From NCBI RefSeq assembly GCF_002238045.1, contig NZ_NBYO01000001.1:806001-870000 (forward strand): DNA of 64,000 nucleotides. The letters run 5' to 3'. The DNA is from Notoacmeibacter marinus (lineage in GTDB: Bacteria > Pseudomonadota > Alphaproteobacteria > Rhizobiales > Rhizobiaceae). Shown here one piece after another: positions 1 through 8,879 of this stretch. The first letter of the stretch is position 1. Each line of letters starts with the position of its first letter. Made by a program: the position numbers and the translations under genes. The notes beneath the pieces were generated by a model. It was not told where the DNA came from. It did no database searches and saw nothing but the letters and a program-made list of their open reading frames with translations.

Positions 1-2937
1 AGCGATATCGTGCGCAAACGCGATGAGCTGACGCCGATACTTGGCGCGCGCGCGGACGCGATGGCGCATTTGCGCAACCATCTGGGCATTGCGGACGGGG
101 CGACGGCACAAACCATCGCAGGCGACGTTCTTCCGCTTCCGGGCCTCGACGACACGTTCCTCACAGCCATCGAGGCCGGCCTTTCGGAGAAGGGAACCGG
201 GACAGCGGAGAAGCTCTGCGCGGGCCTGCGTCATGCCTATGCGCTCGACGATCCGATAATTCGCCTCGACGCGCTGGCCGCCGCGCTTCTGACCGGCAAG
301 GGCGAACCGTTCAAGGAAGGTTCGCTGGTGACCAAGGTCATGCGGCCGATCTTCGGCGACGACGGCTATGAACGCTATCTCGAAGCCTGCCGCCATGTTC
401 TGAAGGCGGAAGCGGCGATCAACACGCTCGACCTGCTCGATGCGACCGATGCCGCGCTGACGCTCGCCGAGGCGCTCCTCGACCAGTATGAGCGATCCAA
501 GATCGCCCGGGGCCTGCTCGATTTCTCGGATCTTCTGACCCGCACGGCCGATCTCCTGACCCGCAACCGCGCCGCCGCCTGGGTGCAGTACAAGCTCGAC
601 AGGGGTATCGATCACCTTCTGATCGACGAGGCGCAGGATACCAGCCCGCGTCAGTGGCAGGTGATCGAGGCGCTGGCGGCGGAGTTCTTCGCTGGCGAGG
701 GCGCGATGGAAGGGCGGAGCCGGACCGTCTTCGCCGTCGGCGACGAGAAGCAGTCCATCTATTCGTTCCAAGGGGCGCGCCCCGGCGCGTTTTCCGATGC
801 CGGACGGCGGTTCGGCAAGCGGATCGCCGGCGCGCAAAAGCCGTTCGCCGAGGTAAAGCTGCGCCAGAGCTTCCGCTCGACGCCGGATATTCTTTCCGCT
901 GTGGACCGCACCTTCGCCACGCCCGATTCCCGGCGTGGGCTGACACACGACGACGAGCCCGTCGAACATGAAACGGTGCGCGCCGTTCATCCCGGCGATG
1001 TCGAACTCTGGTCCTATCTCGCCGCGGAGCAGGCCGAGGCGCCGGCGCGATGGATCGAGGGGCTCGATCCGTCCGCCGCCCCTGCCGCGCAGCTGGCAGA
1101 TGAGGTCGCCTCCCAGATCGCTCTCTGGATGAAGGGCGGCGAGAAACTGGCAGGCAAGGATCGCCCGATGCGGGCCGGCGACGTGCTGGTGCTGGTGCGA
1201 AAGCGCGACCGCTTCATCCACGCACTGGCCCGCGCCCTCAAACAGCGGAACGTGCCGGTGGCGGGCACGGACCGGTTGCATCTGTCCGATCATATCGCCG
1301 TGCAGGATCTCACCGCCATCGGTCGTTTCGTGCAGCAGCCCAATGACGATCTGGCGCTGGCGGGCCTCCTTAAGAGCCCGTTGTTCGATCTGACCGACGA
1401 CGATCTGATGGCGCTGCTTCTGCCGCGCGATACGCGTTCGCTCTGGCAGCGTCTGCGGCAGACCGCCGACACAAATGCGCGCTTCGCAACGGCGGCCGAA
1501 CAATTGCAAAGCTGGCGCGACGAGGCCGGCTATCGTCGCCCGGCCGATTTCTTCGGCGCGGTGCTGGGCCGCGATGGCGGGCGGCGAAAGCTGGCCGCGC
1601 GACTCGGATCGGAAGCCGGCGAGGTGATCGACGAATTCCAGCGCTTCGTCATGGCGCAGGAAAGGCTGGGACTCACCGATCTGGAACGCATCGTCGACGC
1701 GCTCAGCCATTCGGCGCCAGAGATCAAGCGCGAAATGGAACAGGGCCGCGACGAGGTGCGGATCATGACGGTCCACGCCTCCAAAGGTCTCGAAGCACCG
1801 ATCGTCTTTCTGGTCGATAGCGGCGGCGCACCCTCCCATCACGCTCATCTGGCCGAACTGATGAAACTGCCACTCCCTGCCAGCAGGCATGGCCCCGCCG
1901 CCGACACCTTTTTATGGCGTGCGCCGGAACTCGGTCGGGAACCGCAGATAGATGAATTGAAGACCTTGGCGCTCGCTGCGCAGGAGGAAGAGTATCGCAG
2001 GCTTCTCTATGTCGGCATGACGCGGGCGGAAGATCGCCTCATCGTCTGCGGCTATCGCGGCAGGACCGAGCCAAAACAGCCGACATGGCTCCATCTTGTG
2101 CAGGAAGGGCTCCAAGCCGATGACGGTGGCAAGCCGGTAACCGGTCACCCCGTCGTGACCGCACGCGAAGTGCTGCACTATTCACCGAGCGATCATCCCC
2201 CGGTTCCGTTGGCGGCGCAGCGCGACGGCGGACCGAGGACCGAGCCATCCGGCCTGCCCTTCGATCCGAAAGAACAATTGCCGGCACCCGACCCGGCCCC
2301 GCGTCCGCTATCGCCCTCCGGCGCGGGTGGCTTGCTGGAAAGCGCCGTGGAAACCGCGCAGACGGAAGCGGCGATCGGTGTTTCGCCGGTTCTCGGAGCG
2401 GACCAAGAGCCGGTCGCCTGGCCGATCCGCAAGGGCCTTGCGGTTCACCGCCTTCTCGAACTCATGGCGGACACTCCCACAACCGAGCGAAACGCCGCCG
2501 CCGCACGCTGGCTGAGGGGGCGTGAGTTCACGGCAGCCGAGCAGGCCGCCATCGGCACCGATGTGCTGTCCACCCTCGCCCATCCGGATCTTACCGCGGC
2601 GTTCGCGCCGGGATCGCGCGCAGAGGTTTCCGTAGCCGGAACTCTCGATATCAAAGGCAAGCGACGCGCCGTCTCCGGTATTATCGACCGGCTGGCCGTT
2701 TCGGACAGCGAGGTGCTGATCGTCGACTTCAAGACCAATGCCGCGATCCCCCGTAACGAAGACGAGGTACCGGACGAATACGCTTTGCAGATGGCGCTCT
2801 ACCGATCCCTCCTCCGTCCGCTTTATCCCGACCGGCCCATCCGATGCTGCCTGGTTTTCACCGGTGGGCCGCAGCTGATCGTTCTGTCCGACGCACATCT
2901 TACGAGTGCCGGCAACCGGATCGGACTGGCCGGATAG
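1..2937 (+). CDS. addA: Double-strand break repair helicase-nuclease AddA (5'-truncated by window edge)
   Basis: AddA is the UvrD-like helicase and nuclease subunit of AddAB, which processes double-strand breaks for RecA-dependent repair. The reading frame is open from base 1, so the N-terminal part with the Walker A motif lies outside the window; about 978 codons are visible of a protein usually near 1150-1180 residues. Seen: helicase motif II LLIDEAQD, motif III FAVGDEKQSIYSFQGA, a late superfamily I block VRIMTVHASKGLEAPIVFL, YVGMTRAEDRL, and a C-terminal PD-(D/E)xK nuclease core EVLIVDFKTN. trxA follows about 90 bp downstream, the order common in Rhizobiales (addB-addA-trxA). Identity is secure; the true start is not in view. 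Confidence 0.96.
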   Translation, partial: SDIVRKRDELTPILGARADAMAHLRNHLGIADGATAQTIAGDVLPLPGLDDTFLTAIEAGLSEKGTGTAEKLCAGLRHAYALDDPIIRLDALAAALLTGKGEPFKEGSLVTKVMRPIFGDDGYERYLEACRHVLKAEAAINTLDLLDATDAALTLAEALLDQYERSKIARGLLDFSDLLTRTADLLTRNRAAAWVQYKLDRGIDHLLIDEAQDTSPRQWQVIEALAAEFFAGEGAMEGRSRTVFAVGDEKQSIYSFQGARPGAFSDAGRRFGKRIAGAQKPFAEVKLRQSFRSTPDILSAVDRTFATPDSRRGLTHDDEPVEHETVRAVHPGDVELWSYLAAEQAEAPARWIEGLDPSAAPAAQLADEVASQIALWMKGGEKLAGKDRPMRAGDVLVLVRKRDRFIHALARALKQRNVPVAGTDRLHLSDHIAVQDLTAIGRFVQQPNDDLALAGLLKSPLFDLTDDDLMALLLPRDTRSLWQRLRQTADTNARFATAAEQLQSWRDEAGYRRPADFFGAVLGRDGGRRKLAARLGSEAGEVIDEFQRFVMAQERLGLTDLERIVDALSHSAPEIKREMEQGRDEVRIMTVHASKGLEAPIVFLVDSGGAPSHHAHLAELMKLPLPASRHGPAADTFLWRAPELGREPQIDELKTLALAAQEEEYRRLLYVGMTRAEDRLIVCGYRGRTEPKQPTWLHLVQEGLQADDGGKPVTGHPVVTAREVLHYSPSDHPPVPLAAQRDGGPRTEPSGLPFDPKEQLPAPDPAPRPLSPSGAGGLLESAVETAQTEAAIGVSPVLGADQEPVAWPIRKGLAVHRLLELMADTPTTERNAAAARWLRGREFTAAEQAAIGTDVLSTLAHPDLTAAFAPGSRAEVSVAGTLDIKGKRRAVSGIIDRLAVSDSEVLIVDFKTNAAIPRNEDEVPDEYALQMALYRSLLRPLYPDRPIRCCLVFTGGPQLIVLSDAHLTSAGNRIGLAG

Positions 2938-3026
2938 GCGGAGGACCATGAGAGATCCCGCTCGAGCCTTGACCTTGATGGTGCGGAAGGCCACATCTGG
3001 ACCGACACGATAAGGAGATGCCCAAA

Positions 3027-3347
3027 ATGGCTACGAAGACGGTAACCAATTCCAGCTTCGAAAGTGATGTTCTGAAGGCCGACGGCCCGGTGGTAGTGGA
3101 TTTCTGGGCCGAATGGTGCGGCCCATGCAAAATGATCTCGCCGGCGCTGGAAGAAATTTCGGCAGAAATGGACGGCAAGGTGACCATCGCCAAGGTCAAT
3201 ATCGACGAAAATCCGGAGATCGCCGCGCAGTACGGCGTGCGCTCCATCCCCACACTGATGCTGTTCAAGGATGGCGAAGTGGCGGATATGAAAGTTGGCG
3301 CAGCGCCGAAGACCGCTCTGTCGAGCTGGATTTCCGGCAACGCCTGA
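3027..3347 (+). CDS. trxA: Thioredoxin
   Basis: Cytoplasmic disulfide reductase of 106 residues, the normal length for thioredoxin 1. The active site WCGPC is at residues 30-34 (Cys31, Cys34), followed by the conserved cis-proline region SIPTLMLF. Two in-frame ATGs exist. The AAGGAG ribosome binding site at 3012-3017 directly abuts the first (3018) but is 9 bases from the second (3027), so 3027 is chosen. It lies just downstream of addA and ends before a clear intrinsic terminator, so it may be expressed from its own promoter or as the tail of the add operon. Confidence 0.97.
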   Translation: MATKTVTNSSFESDVLKADGPVVVDFWAEWCGPCKMISPALEEISAEMDGKVTIAKVNIDENPEIAAQYGVRSIPTLMLFKDGEVADMKVGAAPKTALSSWISGNA

Positions 3348-3366
3348 TCGGCGATGGCGATGAATG

Positions 3367-3397
3367 AAAACCCGGTCGCGAAAGCGGCCGGTTTTTT
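3367..3397 (+). terminator. Rho-independent terminator after trxA (probably bidirectional)
   Basis: An A-rich run, an 8-bp stem (CCGGTCGC / GCGGCCGG, one G-U pair) with a GAAA loop and six T residues form a textbook terminator right after trxA. The convergent small gene ends 6 bases further on, so the element may serve both strands. Confidence 0.88.
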
Positions 3398-3402
3398 CAT
3401 GG

Positions 3403-3690
3403 TCAGTCGTAATTCTCTGCCAGCGCGATCATGTGCCGGCGGCCGAGGCGCAGTCGGCCGCGCCTGCGATCGCTCTGGAATTCCGGCGCACGGGCAATCA
3501 TCTTGAATGCAGGGATGCGGCGTTTGACGAACTGGCGCTGCCTCTCCGGGTCCGATGGCGCGCCCAACGTGATCAGCGCGTCCCAAGCGATGGTGACCAT
3601 CATGCGATTGCCATTATCCTCCATGCGGAAGATATAGCCTTCGGACGTTTCCGTGAGCAAAATCTCGTCGGCATGTCCTGCAACGGCCAT
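3403..3690 (-). CDS. Hypothetical small protein (95 aa)
   Basis: Not recognised. The 95-residue protein has no signal peptide or membrane segment. Its N-terminal half looks like beta strands (LLTETSEGYIFRMEDNGNRM), and its C-terminal half is strongly basic with several Arg-rich turns. An AGGA ribosome binding site sits 7-8 bases before the ATG. It faces trxA, sharing that gene's terminator, and is codirectional with hemA but separated from it. Codon use and GC are like the neighbours, which supports real coding. A remote likeness to small DUF1488-type proteins was considered but could not be shown by eye. Confidence 0.6.
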   Translation of the reverse strand: MAVAGHADEILLTETSEGYIFRMEDNGNRMMVTIAWDALITLGAPSDPERQRQFVKRRIPAFKMIARAPEFQSDRRRGRLRLGRRHMIALAENYD

Positions 3691-3794
3691 CGCTTTTCCT
3701 GCGCCTTTCTGTGTCCGAATTGTAGGATCGGCTTAAGGCGGAGGACGTAAGCAACAGGACAATTTGCATGGTGCAAATTTACTCAAATCCAAAC

Positions 3795-3834
3795 GGAAAA
3801 GCGGCGGCGCATCAATGATGCACCGCCGCTTTTC
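3795..3834 (-). terminator. Rho-independent terminator of hemA
   Basis: A long inverted repeat centred at about 3815: AAAAGCGGCGG(C/T)GCATCA against TGATGC(A/G)CCGCCGCTTTT. Read on the minus strand it follows the hemA stop by about 20 bases and ends in a TTTT tract. The flanking A and T runs make it a good intrinsic terminator in either direction. Confidence 0.85.
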
Positions 3835-3852
3835 CATTGTAGGATAGTAAGC

Positions 3853-5070
3853 TCAGGCGACGTGGCGCGCCAGAGCGCACTGGCTCCAAAGGCTGGAGAG
3901 CGAAGCCACGAGATGAGCGATGTCGGCATCGGTGTGCAGCGGGGTCGGCGTGATACGCAGCCGTTCGGCGCCGCGGGCCACCGTTGGATAATTGATCGGC
4001 TGGACGTAAACGCCATGCTGATCCATCAGAATGTCGCTGATCCATTTGCATTTCTTGGCATCGCGGACCATCACCGGCACGATATGCGACGGATTGTCGA
4101 GCCAGGGAATGCCGGCTCGGGTCAGACCCAGACGCACCTTCGCGACGTTGTCCTTGTGGCGGCGACGCTCCATCTCACTCTTTTTCAGATGGCGAATGGA
4201 AGCCAGCGCGCCAGCCGCCAGCGTGGGTGGCAGGGCCGTGGTGAAGATGAAACCGGAGGAGAAGGAGCGGATCCAGTCGATCAACGCCGTCGAGCCGGTG
4301 ATGTAGCCGCCCATCACGCCGAACGCCTTGCCGAGCGTGCCCTCGATGATCGTCAGGCGATCCATGATGCCTTCACGCTCGGCAACGCCACCGCCGCGCG
4401 GACCGTACATGCCGACCGCATGAACTTCGTCGAGATAGGTCATGGCGCCGAATTCATCGGCAATGTCGCAGATCGCTTCGATGGGGGCGATATCGCCATC
4501 CATGGAATAGACGCTTTCGAAGGCGACGATCTTCGGCGCATCGGGATCGGCCGCAGCGAGCTTGGCGCGCAGATCGTCCAGATCGTTGTGCTTCCAGATA
4601 ACCTTGCGGGCGCGCGAATGGCGAATACCCTCTATCATGGATGCGTGGTTCATTTCGTCGGAGAAGACCATCACGTCCGGTATACGTCCAAGAAGCGTGC
4701 CCAGCGTGGCCCAGTTGGAAACATAGCCCGAGGTGAAAAGCAGTGCGGCTTCCTTGCCGTGCAGATCGGCCAGTTCGCGCTCGAGCAGCACGTGATAATG
4801 GTTCGTGCCGGAAATATTGCGTGTGCCGCCAGCGCCGGCGCCGCATTTGTCGATGGCCTCATGCATGGCGGCGGTCACGATCGCGCTTTGTCCCATGCCG
4901 AGATAATCGTTGGAGCACCAGACGGTGACATCCTGCGTGTCCGTGCCGTCAACGTGGTGATGGGCCTTCGGGAACGAGCCTGCCCGGCGTTCGAGGTCAG
5001 CGAACACACGGTAGTTGCCGTCTTCTTTCAGCTTTTCGAGGTCGGCTCGAAAAAGGCGCTCAAAATCCAT
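3853..5070 (-). CDS. hemA: 5-aminolevulinate synthase
   Basis: PLP-dependent enzyme condensing glycine and succinyl-CoA to 5-aminolevulinate, the first step of haem synthesis in alphaproteobacteria (C4/Shemin route). The 405-residue product starts with MDFERLF, the usual family start; an upstream in-frame codon is ignored because GGGGAG lies about 10 bases before the ATG at 5070. Seen: the glycine-rich [13 protein letters not shown], the [15 protein letters not shown] region, [15 protein letters not shown] and the PLP lysine in [14 protein letters not shown] FixK/FNR-type palindrome lies about 185 bp upstream, consistent with oxygen control of haem supply. It is a single gene bounded by its own terminator. 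Confidence 0.97.
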   Translation of the reverse strand: MDFERLFRADLEKLKEDGNYRVFADLERRAGSFPKAHHHVDGTDTQDVTVWCSNDYLGMGQSAIVTAAMHEAIDKCGAGAGGTRNISGTNHYHVLLERELADLHGKEAALLFTSGYVSNWATLGTLLGRIPDVMVFSDEMNHASMIEGIRHSRARKVIWKHNDLDDLRAKLAAADPDAPKIVAFESVYSMDGDIAPIEAICDIADEFGAMTYLDEVHAVGMYGPRGGGVAEREGIMDRLTIIEGTLGKAFGVMGGYITGSTALIDWIRSFSSGFIFTTALPPTLAAGALASIRHLKKSEMERRRHKDNVAKVRLGLTRAGIPWLDNPSHIVPVMVRDAKKCKWISDILMDQHGVYVQPINYPTVARGAERLRITPTPLHTDADIAHLVASLSSLWSQCALARHVA

Positions 5071-5253
5071 TTCTGTTCTCCCCGCCCCTATTCGGTCGGC
5101 ATATCGCATTTCATTGAGGAACGATCAAAACCATCTAGCCTTATGGCAAAACACCGACTGGAATCCAACCCTTTGCGGCGGTTTTCGTCCTTGCCCCTTC
5201 GGCTGCTACGCCGCCTGGATCGCCCATTCAAGCAGATTGCGAACGCGTTTCGT

Positions 5254-5267
5254 TTGACCTTGGTCAA
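5254..5267. promoter_or_regulatory. FNR/FixK-type box between hemA and a divergent membrane-protein gene
   Basis: Perfect 14-bp palindrome TTGACCTTGGTCAA, which fits TTGA-N6-TCAA. It lies about 184 bp upstream of the hemA start and 75 bp upstream of the divergent gene, so either could be the target. hemA control by FnrL/FixK is known in alphaproteobacteria; assignment here is inference from position. Confidence 0.6.
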
Positions 5268-5341
5268 TCGGGCTGGCGAAAAAGACCCGGAACGGCCATC
5301 TTCGTCCGATAACCCCCGGCACCCTGCAGGAGATGTCGCCC

Positions 5342-6055
5342 ATGCGCCCAATCGCGCGCATCGATACCGTACTTGTCGCGATTCTGGCCCCGCTCCTCCG
5401 TTGGGCGGTCGTCGGTATGCAGGTGGGTCTTTACGCGACCGCCGTGCTCGCAGGCATTCTCGCCTATGGCAGTTTCGTCGCCCAACGCGTCTATCCCTTC
5501 ATAGAAACGCTCCTGCACTTCTCGCTGGCGCTGCTGATGGCGACGGCGGTTCCTCTCCTGTTCGATATTTCGGTGAAGCGTCTGCGGCGGCGGGCCGCTG
5601 AGAGCGAGCGGGTTTTCTGGCCGGCCGTTCTGACGATCCTGCTGTCGACCTGCGCGGTCGGCGCGGTATTCTGCCTGCCGCTTCTGGAACCACTGTACGA
5701 TGCGGGCCGCGCCGTCATAAGCGATACGCTGGACGGTCGCCTCCGAAGCCAAGATCCGGCACGGATGCCGCTCTCGGCGCTGATGACTTTCCTGTCCTTC
5801 AGCTTCTTCCTTCTGGTCGGTCTGCTGCTCTCGCTCCGCCACAGCTTCGCATTGATGGCCGATCTGAATACGCCGGACGAACCCGTTTTCGAAGCGCCGA
5901 CCGCTCGAGAGGATGATGAGGAGGTCGCAGCGCCTATCGCCCCCCCAAAGGCGATGCCGACCAGGCAGCCGCCCTCGCCCTGGAGTCCGGATATCGGCCA
6001 GGCCGATGTCGATACAAAAGCCGAAAACAGCCCGGCCGACCGAAGCGCCCTATAA
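5342..6055 (+). CDS. Hypothetical integral membrane protein with acidic/proline-rich tail
   Basis: A 237-residue protein of unknown function. Four hydrophobic segments are visible: about residues 10-42, 55-78, 98-125 and 145-165. They are followed by a hydrophilic tail rich in Asp, Glu, Pro and Ala (residues 170-237), presumably cytoplasmic. The start at 5342 is preferred over an ATG at 5333 because AGGAG at 5328-5332 gives proper spacing only to 5342. It is divergent from hemA, stands alone, and is closed by a terminator. No catalytic motif or named family was recognised. Confidence 0.7.
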   Translation: MRPIARIDTVLVAILAPLLRWAVVGMQVGLYATAVLAGILAYGSFVAQRVYPFIETLLHFSLALLMATAVPLLFDISVKRLRRRAAESERVFWPAVLTILLSTCAVGAVFCLPLLEPLYDAGRAVISDTLDGRLRSQDPARMPLSALMTFLSFSFFLLVGLLLSLRHSFALMADLNTPDEPVFEAPTAREDDEEVAAPIAPPKAMPTRQPPSPWSPDIGQADVDTKAENSPADRSAL

Positions 6056-6072
6056 AGCGGCGCCAACGAAAA

Positions 6073-6106
6073 ACGCGCATCCGAATAGGGATGCGCGCTC
6101 TATTTT
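6073..6106. terminator. Rho-independent terminator, probably bidirectional
   Basis: Inverted repeat GCGCATCC / GGATGCGC with a short loop, flanked by an A run on the left and a T-rich tract (TCTATTTT) on the right. It ends the membrane-protein gene on the plus strand and can end the CsbD-like gene on the minus strand. Confidence 0.8.
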
Positions 6107-6136
6107 GCTTTTTCACATCAAAGATCGAGAACCGGA

Positions 6137-6313
6137 TCAGTCCTTCTTGATCTTTTCCTCAATGTCACCGGTTGTCTCCTGAACCTGGCCACCGGCCTTC
6201 TCCAGCTTACCTTCGGCTTCCATCTTCTCGTTGTCAGTCACCTTGCCGGCGACTTCCTTGACGGTGCCCTTGGCCTGATGGCCCAGACCTTCGCGCTGAT
6301 TCTCATTCGTCAT
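6137..6313 (-). CDS. CsbD-family stress-response protein
   Basis: A 58-residue, highly charged protein that begins MTNENQREGLGHQAKGTVKE and carries the CsbD-type repeats 'G..K...G.V.....' twice, ending in IEEKIKKD. CsbD-like proteins are small, abundant, general-stress-induced proteins of unclear molecular role. An AAGGAG site lies about 9 bases upstream of the ATG. It stands alone between two other minus/plus units. Identification rests on the Gly/Lys/Glu pattern and the length. Confidence 0.85.
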   Translation of the reverse strand: MTNENQREGLGHQAKGTVKEVAGKVTDNEKMEAEGKLEKAGGQVQETTGDIEEKIKKD

Positions 6314-6403
6314 CAGTCGTCTCCTTCCGAGGCGTGCCGCATCATGACGGCGATTGCCTGCATTTCGTATCGTTCAATCAACGCGTGACCCGATCAGCGG
6401 TTC

Positions 6404-7552
6404 CTATGCCGCCTTCTTGGGAGGCGGTCCAACATCGTCTTTTTCCTTGGCGTCTTCTGTCGGCGCCCGCTCCTCGTCCTGGGCGGGCGATGCGAGGAAA
6501 TTGCCGAAGCTCGACATGGATTCGATGTTGTCGCTCATCACTTTGAGGATGACCAGAATCGGCACGGCCATGAGAGCGCCGGCAAAACCCCACATCCAGC
6601 CCCAGATAACCACCGAAACGAATACCGCCACGACGTTCATTTCCAAACGGCGGCCAAGCAGCAGCGGGGTGACGATATTGCCTTCGATCGCGGTCATTGC
6701 GTAGTAGATCAGCGGCACACCGAAGGCCATGCCGAGCGTCGGGAACTCGGCAATCGCCGTCAATCCGATCGCAAAAGCGCCGATCACCGCACCGATATAG
6801 GGCAGGAAGTTCAGCAAGGCCGCGATCGTGCCCCAAAGAAACGGATTGCTCATTCCGTAAAACCACAGGCTTACGCCCACGGCGATGCCGAGACCGATAT
6901 TGATCATGGTGATCGTAAGCAGATAGCGCGAAACGACCTTCTCGACGTCGTAGAGAATACGTACGGCAATCTTCTTGTCCGTCAGGGTCGGCGCCATCTT
7001 CACGATGCCCTCGTAGAAGAGCTTGCCATTCGACAGAATGAACAGGGACAGGAACATCGCAATGGCGATCTGGCCGACCGTGCCGGCGACGGAAGATGCC
7101 AGTCCGGTAAAAACCGGTGGGCCATCGACCACGACCTTTTCCTGGCCGTTGGCGGACTGGCCCGTGACCTCGGCGGCCTCCTCGCTGACACGCTGCAGGG
7201 ATTGCAGATGGGTCTGCAGGCTCGACAGCTTTTCGGTAAGCGAAGCCTTGATCTGCGGCGCGGAATTGACGAGATCCGTAAACGGGCCACTCAAGGAATA
7301 GAGCAATAGCGCCACCAGCATGCCGAAGCCGGTCATGACCAGAAGCGCGCTGAACCATTCCGGAATGCCGATACGCCGACCGAGGCGGACCAGCGGGCTC
7401 AGCGTAAACGCTACCAGAATGCCGAGCATAAGCGGCATGATGACGTCCTGAGCAAAATAGATGACCTGAGCGACGAGAATCAGAAAGATGCCGAAGAGCA
7501 GCTTGCGGATCTTTGGAAGGTGAATTTCGAAAGGGGTCGGTTCTGCGCTCAT
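6404..7552 (-). CDS. AI-2E family (PerM/TqsA-like) transporter
   Basis: Integral membrane protein of 382 residues with the paired N-terminal helices (KLLFGIFLILVAQVIYFAQ, IMPLMLGILVAFTLSPLV), a long amphipathic middle region (about residues 90-150), and the C-terminal block with LNFLPYIGAVIGAFA that is typical of the AI-2E/PerM family. Family members export or leak small molecules; AI-2 itself is one assigned substrate in E. coli TqsA. The start at MSAEPTPFEIHL is chosen because the upstream 55 codons are not family-like, though no strong ribosome binding site is seen. The tail (residues 360-382) is charged and low-complexity. Confidence 0.88.
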   Translation of the reverse strand: MSAEPTPFEIHLPKIRKLLFGIFLILVAQVIYFAQDVIMPLMLGILVAFTLSPLVRLGRRIGIPEWFSALLVMTGFGMLVALLLYSLSGPFTDLVNSAPQIKASLTEKLSSLQTHLQSLQRVSEEAAEVTGQSANGQEKVVVDGPPVFTGLASSVAGTVGQIAIAMFLSLFILSNGKLFYEGIVKMAPTLTDKKIAVRILYDVEKVVSRYLLTITMINIGLGIAVGVSLWFYGMSNPFLWGTIAALLNFLPYIGAVIGAFAIGLTAIAEFPTLGMAFGVPLIYYAMTAIEGNIVTPLLLGRRLEMNVVAVFVSVVIWGWMWGFAGALMAVPILVILKVMSDNIESMSSFGNFLASPAQDEERAPTEDAKEKDDVGPPPKKAA

Positions 7553-7646
7553 CGGTTGGGCATTTCCATCTATGGGATGGCGTTGCAACGTCCCCACAGC
7601 CGTCTCGTTCCCCTGCCATACGGAACGGACTAGAAAACCCGAACGC

Positions 7647-8201
7647 TCAGACGACCCAGAAGAAGGCCCTGCCTTCACTGCATTCCGCGCCTCGTCCGAT
7701 TGCGGCGATCGCTCCAATCATCGCTCCGCGGCGGCCCAGAATATCGTCGGCCAGTGCAATCATCGCAGCGTTGGGCGTGGCTTCGGGCGAATGGGCGCGC
7801 AGACTGTTCGCCAGCCGTTTTTCGTCCCCCGGCAGTTGGCGGTCGCAGGCGATGATGTAGGCTGCCGCGGGCGATCGGCTGACGCCGGCGAAACAGTTCA
7901 GCGAAAGCGCCTCACCGTCGGCGAGCGCCTGCCGACCGACCTGCAGGATCGTCACCACATCGCGCGCCAAGGGCATCTGCAGACCGGCACGTTCTTCCGC
8001 AATGTCGTTGAAAACCAGTCGGGTCACCTGGCAATCGCGTGCCAGCAGCTTCTCCGGCGCGGCTTCGGCCTGGCTCCCCATCATCAGCACATGGCGCACT
8101 TCATAATGGCGGACCGCTTCTTCCAGCTTGCGCCGCGGGCAGACAATCAGCGGCGACCGGCCATATCCGGCCTTCTTCGCAAGGTCGGTTCCTTCCGCCA
8201 T
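7647..8201 (-). CDS. Tyrosine phosphatase family protein
   Basis: A 184-residue cytosolic protein with the phosphatase P-loop CFAGVSRSPAAAYIIAC, a C-x5-R signature in which Cys is the nucleophile and Arg binds phosphate. The upstream segment LVFNDIAEE may hold the general-acid Asp of the dual-specificity/tyrosine phosphatase fold. The ATG at 8201 is preferred to a GTG at 8216 because AAGGG lies 7-8 bases before it. It is codirectional with the AI-2E gene, about 95 bp apart, so the two could be cotranscribed. The substrate is unknown. Alphaproteobacterial relatives are annotated as 'protein tyrosine phosphatase' or 'tyrosine phosphatase-like'. Confidence 0.85.
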   Translation of the reverse strand: MAEGTDLAKKAGYGRSPLIVCPRRKLEEAVRHYEVRHVLMMGSQAEAAPEKLLARDCQVTRLVFNDIAEERAGLQMPLARDVVTILQVGRQALADGEALSLNCFAGVSRSPAAAYIIACDRQLPGDEKRLANSLRAHSPEATPNAAMIALADDILGRRGAMIGAIAAIGRGAECSEGRAFFWVV

Positions 8202-8292
8202 TCCAGCGCCCTTCACTTCGGTCTTCCGACGACCGTGGCGTCATTTCTCGCACGGTGTTGACCAGCCGTCGATGGGTGGGCAGAGAAAAGCC

Positions 8293-8721
8293 ATGACCGA
8301 ACTCCGTCCTTCCCTCGACGATTCCCTTATGCCGATGGCTGGCCAAAGAGATGTTGTCGTACTCGTCTGCAGCACTTGCAAGAAGCCCGACAGCGCCGAC
8401 GGCGATAACAGTTCGGGCGCCATGCTGGCCGACGCCGCCGTTCAGGCGATAGGCGCCGAACCGCCTGTCAACCGAATCAAGGTTCAGGCTGTAGAGTGTC
8501 TTGGCAATTGCAAGCGCGGCTGTTCCGCGGCGATCCTGTCGCCGGGCGACTGGCACTATGTTTTCGGCAATCTTGATGCCGGCAGCGCCGGCGATCTTCT
8601 GGTGGGCGCGCGTCTGATGGGAAGTGTGGCCGAAGGACCCCTGCCCTGGCGTGGCCGACCGTCCTCCCTAAAGACAGGTATGATCGCCCGTATTCCGCCG
8701 ATAGCGGAAACAGGGTCCTGA
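8293..8721 (+). CDS. DUF1636 predicted metal-binding protein
   Basis: A 142-residue protein with a ferredoxin-like cysteine set, CSTCKK near residue 26 and CLGNCKRGC near residue 65, matching the DUF1636 pattern of a thioredoxin-fold [2Fe-2S]-like metal-binding domain. In Rhizobiales such genes often lie beside cobalamin synthesis genes, but here no cob gene is in view and no cobalamin riboswitch is seen. The start is the ATG at 8293, before MTELRPSLDD. It is divergent from the tyrosine phosphatase gene and followed by a 400-bp stretch holding the glycine riboswitch. The function is unproven. Confidence 0.75.
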   Translation: MTELRPSLDDSLMPMAGQRDVVVLVCSTCKKPDSADGDNSSGAMLADAAVQAIGAEPPVNRIKVQAVECLGNCKRGCSAAILSPGDWHYVFGNLDAGSAGDLLVGARLMGSVAEGPLPWRGRPSSLKTGMIARIPPIAETGS

Positions 8722-8879
8722 GACTTTTCAGCCGACTGACCATCAAACTTACCGCGCTATCCGGGGATACATTTCGCTTATCAGGTCATTGCCGCTTGCT
8801 ATCGGCGTCAAATACCGTCACAATTGAACGGCTTTTGGAGGAATAGCAAAGCTAAGTCTTTTTTCCGGAAGCATGAAAT

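Noticed and set aside
3862-5601. A 579-codon plus-strand frame opposite hemA
   Set aside because: It is a mirror of hemA in a GC-rich genome; the translation has no family pattern and hemA is certain.
6378-7619. A 413-codon minus-strand frame overlapping the AI-2E transporter in another phase
   Set aside because: The alternative phase gives an Arg/His/Gly-rich, non-hydrophobic product, while the chosen frame gives a coherent membrane protein family.
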